Shown: positions 22,745-32,100 of the stretch, piece by piece
Numbering within the stretch: position 1 is the first letter of the stretch
How the letters are laid out: each line of letters opens with the position of its first letter
DNA from: Zancudomyces culisetae
Taxonomy: Eukaryota > Kickxellomycota > Harpellomycetes > Harpellales > Legeriomycetaceae
DNA: 35,541 bases
Reading direction: 5' to 3'
Assembly: GCA_001969505.1 (NCBI GenBank)
Contig: LSSK01000856.1
Location: 1-35,541, forward strand
Program-made: the position numbers and the translations under genes
The notes under the pieces: generated by a model
Database searches by the model: none
Told to the model about the DNA's origin: nothing
The model's input: only the letters and a program-made list of their open reading frames with translations

Positions 22745-25700
22745 TCAACGACGGTTAATTCTATCTGAAATAAACGGCTTCCACTTATACTGTAGGACTA
22801 TATCCTGATTAGATTTCCAAATATGTGATTTGATGGTCAATAGAGTGGTCAGCGGATCTTCAATCAAGAGATCCTTACAAAAAAAGTCTACAAATAGATA
22901 TGATATTTTGTACAGACAGGCCTTGTGTGCTTCAGAGAGTGTTACTGGATCAGATGAGCTCGAGCTTGCTGACACAGGTACATCGGGTTGTGGTACAGAC
23001 TGTTGTTCTAGGGTTGTGTTTTTAGACCCGGTAGCAGTGATAGAGGTTTTGTAAAAGGTACTAAGGCTCTTTGACAAGGAGAACGATGACAAGGTAGAAA
23101 CAAGATTGGTGTGGTCCAGTATTTCCAAGGTATAAGCATCAGGTGGAGCAGAGTTCAAACTGGAGTTGCTGATTTTAGTAACTTTGATGTGTTTGTATAA
23201 AACTGCGGTTAAAGGAAAATCACTGATATCACTTAGAGAACGCAGAGCCAACCGTTCACCAAGTAAAATTTTGTTTTCAAGTTGCTCTAGTAGGAACTCA
23301 TAAATGCAGTTTTCGTCTTTATTACCATTTGAATCGGTAGAACTCACATCCGTTTCTTTTGTTGTGGAGTCATCAAGATCCAGAGACAAATCCAAAGTAA
23401 TACAGTCCTCCGAGGTGATGGTGTTTTTGTTTTCGATAACAGCACTTACAGCTGCTAATAAATGAGCGGCCAAGGAGGTTAAATATGCGAGAGGGAAAGG
23501 GGCATGTTCCAAGACAGTAAATATGTACTCGGAAACTTTTAAGACTCTAAGCATCTGGTGAGAAGATAACACGTTGTATTTGTGATCCAGCACTGGAAGT
23601 TGGAGTGGTGAGGGATATGGTCTCAATGTAAAATTCAGCTTTGGCGAGGAAGTAAAGAAGTACGAAAGTCTGTTGTGGAGAAGAATTTCGTGTGTCCATG
23701 AAGAAAAACTCAAGGCCAAAGTAAAGTAGGGGCTGTCAGATACAATATGTTTTGCAAATATGGGCAGTTTGGTGGTGAGATTTGAGAGGGGGGCAAAGTA
23801 GATACACTTGGGAATTACTGAGTTCAGAGTGTATGTTTGGTAAACAGCAATTTCGATATTTTGTGGCATTGGATGGATTGGATACATTGCAATGGCTCTA
23901 GTAGTGGGGGAGTGTGCCGAATTCAAAGCATAAGGTGGATTTTGGGGTTCGCATATGGACCTAGCAACACGCTCAATCATTTCAAGTTCAACAATATTTT
24001 TATAAACTGGTTTTTCCGATCTGTGCAATGACGAATTTTGATTACTAGGTAAAACCACATAAGTATCCGCATCTGCATTTGCGTCCGTATTTACACTAGC
24101 ATTTGCATTTGTATTTGTATTCAAACTGTTACCTTGAGGTGCGGCTGTTCCTTTTATGTTTTTAGATGCAGTAGCGGTCGGTGACGCGCTTTTTTTACCA
24201 AATGTATCCGCAAAGCCTGGTTGCTTGGCTGCATTCCCGTTGTGGTTTGGAGGAGAGGTTTGCTTTTGCACTTTTTTCTTTTGCTTGAACCCAAAAATCT
24301 TGGAGAAAAAGGATTTAGCACTGCCTTTTCCCTCGCTCGATTCGCTGCTGTTCTGTGTTTTGGCAGCCTGTGCTTCCGTGATTAGAGCCAACTGGGCCTC
24401 GGTGGGCACAGTCGCCAAATCAACAGTATAATCAAACAGGTGTGGATACAACGATGAGCCTGTGTAGGCTTTCTGGATCTCAGAAACAGTGCTTTGATCA
24501 CCTAGTGGATTTTTCAATACCCATTCACTTAACGAAGATACGGTTTCAATGCTATTTTTTTGAAACACGCAGTTGTTAAACAGGCATTTGATGACCCAGG
24601 GAAGAAGATATATGCGTTCGTACCCAGCATTTAGCATTTTCTCTTTTGCTTCATGGTCGATATTATCCAGTTGATCCAGATAAACCTCAGTATCTACATT
24701 GGTATTCTTGCTTAAATTGATGGAAACAGTGAGCCTTCCAAGCTTGGTATCTAGAGTACACCACGTTGGAAGCCTTTGGACTGGTTGGTTCAAGGAATCA
24801 GCCAAAAGATCGAGGTCAGCTCCCCATTGACTTCCAAAGATTTTGATACATCTAGCTTCTATCAAATCCCACAATGATATCACACCCTTAGCATCAACAG
24901 CCAGCGCTTGTCGTTTGTTCTGCAGCATAACATACTTGCGAATACCCGGAGGCCCGTGAATTGAGAGTATTGGCTTTGTGCCATCCCGATGTTCTGGAGT
25001 ACCAATTACCTGTGATTTTGTCTCTGATTTTGCGTCTAGCTCTGGTTCAGATTTACCAGATTTACTATCCACCACTTCGTTCTCCTTTATTTCTGCTTCT
25101 TCATCTTCAGGAACATTGTATACGTCTGGCTTTTCAAAAGCGGCTGACGGTTCTTTGTATATTTCAGTGTGAATACCTGTACCATGTGCTTCCAAACGAT
25201 TAATATCATTTGAATCTCGCCAACAGTTTAGCTCGGGTCCATTAGTTGCCGTCCAGACACAGTCACCTTGAGAAGCTATTTGCAATACTCCGTATTTTTC
25301 TTTACCAAGCGCCAGGCTTATATCTAATTCCTCAAATGTCTTTGTTTTCATTATATTCCCCTCCTTATCTCCAGAATAAAACACCTCTAACCGAGGGTCC
25401 AAGGACATCAGGGACCAAACTGAAGAGGCGTGCAGAGAGTATGTGGCAATACATCGTTTGTTTTTGATAGACCATAACTTGACTGATTTGTCGGAAGAAC
25501 CGGTTAAAAGAAGCTCACCATCTTTAGACAACAAAACCGTGTTGACGCGATCAGTATGGCCTACCAAGGTTCCTGTACTCGCTTTAGATCTTAAATCCCA
25601 TAATCCAACAGTCTTATCGGTTGTTGCATATGCAACAACAGTTCCTGCACAATTACAGTCAAGTGCATATATAGAACTATCTAAGCCCAAACTCTGGACT

Positions 25701-26621
25701 GGATTCCCCGTCTGGTTCATTTTCCCGTCTCTGTTTACATCCCAAACATGAATGTACGAGTCCAACCCACCACTTATGAGCCTTTGTGAATCCTCACAGA
25801 ATTTCAGCGTCTTTATGTAGTCTTCGTGTGATCCGATGTGACTAATTGTACTGCTTCCTTCGTTATCGAATGGCGTCCACAACCTGATTCCAGAATCAGA
25901 GGAACCAGATATAACTATATTTTGATGATTTTTTTTTTAAATATGTAAATACAGAGTCTGAATAATAGTACGAGATATGTTGAAATACAGTTAAGGAAAA
26001 CGATGCTACCTTTTCTACCTCCATCGATAGCCAGCACGCTATTCACCCAATCAACATGGTGCGATGATTTTTGGAGAAATTTAATTCTCTATATTATATA
26101 TTTAGTAGAAAAATTTTAACTTGAAGATAGAGATACCAGATATAGTTACCGTGTAAAACGTGTGAGTATATAAATGCAATTACCTTTTTGTTTTCATAGT
26201 CTTTTCCAAGACCCCACATTTTCACAGCACCATCGCGGCCGGCGGTAAACATCAAATTTTCGAAGCATGTGTTGTCGTCGATTCCACATTGTTCGTTTAG
26301 ATTGATATCCTGGGGGATATCGGAAACAAAGATTGAGTTGACACCCAGTACATGACCCTCATTGGTCGAGTTTTCTGGATGAGTTGTGTGGGTTCCAGAT
26401 GAAAGGGGCGACTGAGATTGTTGCCTGAGTTGTGTGTACGAATCTAGAGGAATTGTGTACGACAGTATCCTGCTTTTGGGCTTGGACATTTGAACCCTTG
26501 GTGGTGTATTCACCACTTTTACCGGCTCCGGGGCGCTGTAATCATATTGGTATCGTCCTGGTTTTAAGACATGAATCTGGTGGTTTTTTGATGCTGAATA
26601 GTTGGCATAGGACACCGACAT
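22745..26621 (-). CDS. WDR48: WDR48/UAF1-type deubiquitinase cofactor (Duf1/Bun107)
   Basis: Three minus-strand exons, 26621-26184, 26088-26010 and 25914-22745, give 1,228 residues. Both introns are 95 nt: GTAATT...TATAG (phase 0) and GTAGCA...TATAG (phase 1). Splicing restores the WD repeats: FTAGRDGAVKMW, then HHVDWVNSV, then VISGSSDSGIRLW, matching the WDR48 order. Later markers are DKTVGLWDLRS, GHTDRV, RCIATYSLHASSVWSL, and PGIRKYVMLQNKRQALAVD with WDLIEARC, which opens the WDR48-specific C-terminal region. The end, TIKSHIWKSNQDIVLQYKW, matches the last strand of the WDR48 SUMO-like domain. WDR48 proteins bind and activate USP1/USP12/USP46-type deubiquitinases. The protein is longer than human WDR48 (about 680) because of an acidic insert after the propeller and a long Ser/Asn/Thr-rich linker with Asn-Ala/Asp repeats. 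Start is the first ATG; the frame extends upstream only from GTG. Confidence 0.95.
24063..24122 (-). repeat. Hexanucleotide repeat in WDR48 linker
   Basis: Units such as GCATTT and GTATTT on the + strand encode alternating Asn, Ala, Asp and Thr residues in the disordered WDR48 linker. Such tracts usually vary in length between strains. Confidence 0.6.
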
Positions 26622-27850
26622 TGTGTTTTGTGCAATACGAATTCTTTGATTGGTATTTTTCACTATTTCAGTCGTCTATCTATCGATTAAATTTTGGCTT
26701 TGACTATGTATACAGGAGATTTGAGTGTTAGTAAAAAAGAAAGGAGTAAAAGTAATTTACAATATTAAGACACCAAAATGATTTTGCTAGTACCAGTTTA
26801 GGTTTGACAATATGAAGAAAAAAAAGTCAAGAAAGTGTAAAAATAAACCTTCTGTAGTATATTTCCAATATCTTGTAAAACGAAAACAACTGGTTCAAAA
26901 AAAAAATTGGTGGGAAACAAATCCAAGCAGTCTTGCAGAACTAGTGTTTTAGAAAGTACTATTTTGTGTTTTAAGATATCCCTTATTATTCTTTACTCTT
27001 TTTCGTCTTTTTTTTTAATTGTGGTTAGAGTAGTCGTAGATTTATTAGCGCTCGGGGTGTTTGTTATAAGTGTTTAGTTGATCGAATAATAATCATGAAT
27101 AAAGGAAAAAGAAAAAACAAGGAAAAAAAAAGGGCGACCATCAGTGAAAAACTTGAAGCAGTCTACAATGTTGAGATTTATTTATCCCCTGTAGTTAATT
27201 TAATCGGTTGCAAATTTAACTATTTAATGGGGAAATTAAAAGGAAACCAGCGATGATGTGGAAGGAGAGTGATGAGTGATGAATGATGAGTGATGAGTGG
27301 TTGAATGGTGACTGGTAAGTTAGATTGTAAGGAGGCGAATGATTAAAGTTTAATGGTAAAATTAAGGAGAATTAATCCAAAGAAGCAGGGAGGCTTTGTA
27401 AAACAAAAAAGATTTAGTGCCTATATACGTAAACTTGTGATTATATTTTGTAATTTTGTTCTAATCTTTAGTCATATAAACGCATATTTGATAAACTGCG
27501 AGCAAAAATAAATTGGTTTTGATTTCAAAAAGGGGAAAAAAAAATATAAACAAATAAACAAATCTTCAGTCGTGAAATTTCTTAAACCACTTTATGAAGC
27601 AATAAAAAATGCTGAAAATACTGCAAATACTGAAAATGCTGAAAATATAGCCCACTATTTTTTTCCAAGCTTTATTTTTCTCCTCCCAAGTAACTCCCGC
27701 TGACTCCACCCATCTCACCTCCAGGAATCTAAAATAATAGAGTTTGGGTGAATTACAAAGATCACTCGTCAATAATTACATGCTATGAATAAAGCTACAT
27801 TGTAAATAAACAAAAAAAGCTAGGAAGAAAACAATAAAGAAAAGCAAAAA
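26622..27850. other. Divergent promoter region between WDR48 and Bin3 genes
   Basis: About 1.2 kb holding the promoters of two divergent genes. A 53-codon Lys-rich open frame runs from 27095 to 27256 (+). A GTGATGA tandem repeat lies at 27269-27300, and a short repeat of AATACTGAAAATGCTGAA type at about 27608-27645. No RNA gene is recognised. Confidence 0.5.
27269..27300. repeat. GTGATGA tandem repeat
   Basis: Four to five near-perfect copies of a 7-base unit (GTGATGA, with one ATGATGA variant) in the WDR48/Bin3 intergenic region. The unit resembles a C box of C/D snoRNAs, but there is no D box or closing stem. Confidence 0.65.
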
Positions 27851-29080
27851 ATGCCAAAAAATGGCCATGGGAGCAATCGTAGGGACAAACAAAAGAAAAA
27901 AGGCACGCAACGTGCGGAGGAGTATCGGTATGGAAACTATCCAAATTACTACAGCAAGAGAAAGGCTGCATTCAAAACGCTGAATCCTGGAAAGCGAGGT
28001 CCGAGTACAGGCGGTATAGGTGAAAACAAGACACGGGACAATCAAAAACAAGCTCAACCTTCATTGCAGACCAGGATGGATTTGGATTCGGATTTGGATT
28101 TAAATTTGGATTTAAATAAAGAATTAGACCAGAATATATTAGAAAACTGTACAACTAGCAGTGATCTCAGGATAGAAACACTGCTAAACATTCGAGTCAC
28201 AACAACTCCGCAGTCTAGCAATACCGGATGCTCCAACAACAAATTGTTTGCGAATAAAATAGCAAAGGTCTTGGATATCGGTTGTAATACCGCCGCAGTA
28301 GCGATCGAACTGGCCAAACGTACCAATATACAACGGATTATTGGTGTGGATATCGATAATAGCCTGATTCGTACTGCTAGACAAAATCTGTATTTTGAGA
28401 ATTCATTAACTCGGCCGCTAATAAACCAAAAAAAAAGTGCTGTTAGTAAAAATGAACAAGAAAATGAACAAGAACAGGATAGGGAGTGGGAACGTGATGA
28501 AAAGAGGTGCTATGAAGATGAGCACTATCCAATTTCTATGCCAATATTGTTTGGCACCATTCCGCACCAACACGGCCAAAATTCAACAAACAATTCGTTG
28601 GCGGATCGCGTGTTTCTATATGCAGCCGATTGGGTTAATGACGACACTACATGGCTAGACAACACCAATAATCAAGAAGCAGATGTTTCTGGAAATGGAG
28701 GGGAAGGTGATGAACAAGGTAGCAAAGACAAGTATGATGTTATAATGGCACTCAATGTTAGCAAGTGGATTCACCTGAACAATCTGGATGAAGGGATAAT
28801 AAAGTTTTTTAAAAAAGTGTATAATAGTCTAAAGGAAAGCACCGATATTGGTGGTAGTAGTGGATACTTTATTTTTGAACCACAAGATTGGAAAGGGTAT
28901 TATAAAGCTAGCAAAACCAATTCAGAGTTGCGCCAAAATTACCATCAACTAAAAATCAGACCCGAAGATTTTCCAAAGATTTTAGTTAGTAGTGAGATTG
29001 GTTTCAAGAAATTCAAGGTGTTAAACCAAACTAGTAGTAATAAAGGATATGATAGACCTATATATTTATTTTATAAATAA
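27851..29080 (+). CDS. BMC1: Bin3/MePCE-family RNA 5'-phosphate methyltransferase
   Basis: A 409-residue single-exon protein of the Bin3 (BCDIN3) family, which adds a methyl group from S-adenosylmethionine to the 5' gamma-phosphate of small RNAs such as metazoan 7SK; the fission yeast member Bmc1 works with telomerase and U6 RNA. Family motifs appear in order: YGNYPNYY with a following Arg (27-37), SAM-binding motif I VLDIGCN (140-146), GVDID (165-169), VSKWIHL (303-309), the substrate-loop FEPQDW (342-347), LKIRPEDF, EIGF (382-385) and the terminal GYDRPIYLF (399-407). All core motifs are intact, so it should be active. Unusual are an Asp-Leu repeat at 76-92 and two acidic, Asn/Gln-rich inserts (about 190-225 and 265-295) within the fold. 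The start ATG follows an A run. It is divergent from WDR48 and convergent with SPT6. Confidence 0.93.
   Translation: MPKNGHGSNRRDKQKKKGTQRAEEYRYGNYPNYYSKRKAAFKTLNPGKRGPSTGGIGENKTRDNQKQAQPSLQTRMDLDSDLDLNLDLNKELDQNILENCTTSSDLRIETLLNIRVTTTPQSSNTGCSNNKLFANKIAKVLDIGCNTAAVAIELAKRTNIQRIIGVDIDNSLIRTARQNLYFENSLTRPLINQKKSAVSKNEQENEQEQDREWERDEKRCYEDEHYPISMPILFGTIPHQHGQNSTNNSLADRVFLYAADWVNDDTTWLDNTNNQEADVSGNGGEGDEQGSKDKYDVIMALNVSKWIHLNNLDEGIIKFFKKVYNSLKESTDIGGSSGYFIFEPQDWKGYYKASKTNSELRQNYHQLKIRPEDFPKILVSSEIGFKKFKVLNQTSSNKGYDRPIYLFYK
28077..28118 (+). repeat. Hexanucleotide repeat coding Asp-Leu pairs
   Basis: Degenerate GATTTG/GATTTA units encode an Asp-Leu-rich linker between the N-terminal Bin3 motif and the SAM-binding domain. 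The sequence closely resembles the tract at 19122-19164. Confidence 0.6.
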
Positions 29081-29081
29081 A
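29076..29081 (+). terminator. AATAAA poly(A) signal overlapping the Bin3 stop
   Basis: The stop codon TAA (29078-29080) lies inside an AATAAA hexamer, and a second AATAAA follows about 20 bases later. This suggests a very short 3' UTR. Confidence 0.45.
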
Positions 29082-29139
29082 GAATAATTGTGTAAATAAA
29101 TAAAGATAGAAAAAAAGAAAGGAAGGAATGAAATGGAAT

Positions 29140-29159
29140 GGGAAAGGGAGGGGGGGGGG
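29140..29159 (+). other. G-run, four-tract G-quadruplex motif
   Basis: The + strand has GGG, AAA, GGG, A, then ten G. This can supply four G3 tracts with short loops. It sits in the 92-base gap between the convergent Bin3 and SPT6 stop codons, downstream of the Bin3 poly(A) signals. It could act as a pause site helping termination; that is inference. Confidence 0.5.
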
Positions 29160-29171
29160 TGAGAAATAGAG

Positions 29172-29177
29172 TTTATT
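29172..29177 (-). terminator. AATAAA poly(A) signal overlapping the SPT6 stop
   Basis: On the minus strand the final codons CAA CAA TAA run into A, so an AATAAA hexamer overlaps the SPT6 stop codon (29175-29173). With the matching arrangement in the Bin3 gene, both convergent transcripts may end in very short 3' UTRs. Confidence 0.35.
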
Positions 29178-32100
29178 GTTGGTGGTGGTGGTAATAAGAA
29201 GGATAAGGTGCAGTATGAGGAGGTGGCGGTGGCGGTGGTTGATGATGGTAATTATGGTGGTGCTGTTGATGTTGCTGTTGATGTTGAGAAGGTGGAGGAG
29301 GTGGTGGTGGTGGATGATTATAATGAGAAGAAAGTTGTTGGAAAGGTCTAGTAGGAGCAGAGTTTTGATTTGCAGAAGAAATATTAGCAGCAATAGTTTT
29401 GAATCCATTGATTAGAGTACCAACATTTGGATATCTACCACGATCACCCAGGCAAAACTCATTAGGACGAACTTTTATAACCCATTTTTTGACAAGCGCA
29501 GCTTTGGGATTGGGTTTGAAATGGATGGCCAAACACCCAGGGTTTTCATAATCCAAGGCTAGCAAATAACTGCCAGTTCCAGTTGCCCGACTTGCATTGT
29601 CTAGATGCCGCTCAATTCGTGACACATACCGCTTAGCGTGGCGAGCCAAACGGTCCTGCATTGCTTGTGCAGACTCGTTTGGATCGGAAGGATCAGGATC
29701 AGCCGGTTGCTCTGGGTGTGAAGACGATTGATGGCGGTATGAAGGATCTGTATCGGGATTGTAAAACTTGGGATAACGTCTCGCCTCCTCAAACTTCCGA
29801 ATCAATGGGTCCAGATATACACCTAGCAATTCATCAAGATCCGAAAACTTTTGATTGCGTACCATCAGAAGCCGGCCTAGAGCCAGCTCGTTATTGTTGG
29901 GCTTGTCGGATTCCTGCACACTAATGTGATGGTACAGTCCGGGCGCAATTTTCCAAGTAATGGTAAGGTAGCTGTGACCCAAGGACGATGGCCTGATAAC
30001 ACATTCGCCAACTTTACGACGCTGAAGGAACTTCTCGGCCTGGCGACTGTTGAACTGTTTAAACAATGGATGTGGAATGGACCGCTGCATCATCTGCGAA
30101 ATCTGCTTTTCCAAATTGTTTTTGGAGCGACAGATACTGTCAGCCTCAAAGTCAAAGTAGCGATCAAAAAAGTCCTGTGGTGGTTGATCGAGAACAGCCT
30201 TGGCGGCCTGGAGATCAGATGGCTTGGTGGACAGATCAACAGTAAGCTTATCGAAATCAATTTTCTTTACAACGGCAGTAATGGTCTCGCCAACACTCAA
30301 CTCATCTGAAACAACATCAACGCGACGATCATCAATGTTGGCAACATTAAGGAACCCGTCGATGCCCGAATCCAGTCGAGCAATGGCAAATTTGTCGCGA
30401 ATGCGTGCTACCTGGGCCACGACTATTGTCGAACCATCCTCACGCAAAGTATCGCCAATCGACTCGCCACTCAGCATCTCAAAGACGTCCTTGGGGTCAG
30501 GATCGCGGTAAATATGGCGGGAATCGGCATAGGGATGTTGTAACTCGCGCTTGATAAACCGCAGACAAAACAGCTTTGATACAGACAGTCGTTTTTCCAA
30601 TTCCATGGCGTATTCACTCAGAATCAGATCATCTAGCTTTTCGGGTGCTCGTTTCATAACCTCAGCGACATACCTAGATGGCCCATCGTCATACTTTCTC
30701 CGGTTGCGCGAGTAGTTGTGATCATCGTCATCGTCATCTTCAACATCTAATGCATCAGCCGCCATTTTGCGAGCCAAATCATAATCTTCGGGGTGGATTC
30801 GGGTGCTATCTAAAATATCGCTTTGGGCTGGCCAAACTCGCAGAAACGATGCGCAATTGACAAATATATTTTTGGTTACCAGTTCTCGGTAGATAAGATC
30901 GCTTCGTGACTCGATCAGCGACGTTCCAGCTGGTCCAGATAGTGCATTTAATATCAGCTGGGCCTTGCGTGGCCCCAATCCACACACATACGACAACGTC
31001 TTTTGCTTGTGTGGGCTCTGAGCAATATCATTGATGTTGACTCCTGCTGCATTTACAGCAATAATCAACTCGCGCTCCAGAAACGCCCACCGTCGATCCA
31101 CCGGAACCAATCGTTGGGACCGATGCAGCAAAAGCCCCAACAACTCTCTGTCTGCTGCTACATACTCTGCCAATACATCCTGCAAGCATCTACCAACACT
31201 CATTGCATATCGTTCGGCTGCTGACAAGTGAGGAAACTCTTGCATTGCTCTTTCGCTGTTGTAATATAGCCTGGCCAGTCTGTCTGGTGCTAGTGTTACA
31301 TGAATCTCATCACTGGTAAGCGCGGTGTGGTTTTCAGTAATCCGCTTTACATCTTCCAGGAGTCGAAAAGTCGATGGTTCCATTCCAGCAACCGCAACTA
31401 CGTCTGGCTGTCTTCTCTCCAGAATCAGCCGCAGGTCCTCAGATCCATCATACCGCATGTTGTTGCCTGACATATCATTTGCCATTCCTCGCAGCGTATC
31501 TGCAACTCGATGCTCTACATATCTCCCATGGTCATCTATAAACACTATTCTAATCGCTCCTCTTCCTATACCAAACCCTCCTCCCACAACCACCACAACT
31601 CTTGGAGTGTCGTTAACACTCATCCGGCTGGTTCGTAGTGGCTGTACATCTATATGTGCTGCCAACTCTCGACCGCACTGCTCGCTCACGTATGTTTCTG
31701 CCTCTACCCGCAACTTGTCTATCAACCACTTTTGTGACATTGGTATTAAATACCGCAAAACTGCATGCCGCAGACTCCTAACTCGCAGCGCATTCCACCC
31801 TTCTGCTGCCTCATGTACCGAGTCTGAGCACAAATGCACCTGCATCCCTCGCACCAATGTCTCCACTACATTGCTTCGCTCTGCCGCCCAACTCTTCTCC
31901 TCCTCCTCCCCTTCCTCTGTTTGCCCCTCTCCACCTTTCTCTGCCTTGAATCGTCTATGAGGATCCAATGTCAGTCCATAGCTCAGCAGCCCTTCATTTT
32001 CCGCCTTCAAGATCTGCAGGAACTGCACTGTCTTTGCAAATTCCCGTACTGGTTTGGGTTTCAAATACTTGAACGCATAATAACTATGGTCTCTTCCTCT

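Noticed and set aside
27269-27300. C/D box snoRNA suggested by repeated RTGATGA
   Set aside because: No D box or terminal stem; the motif is a simple tandem repeat.
31325-31960. 211-codon open frame on the + strand
   Set aside because: It is antisense to conserved Spt6 coding sequence and reflects codon bias of that gene.
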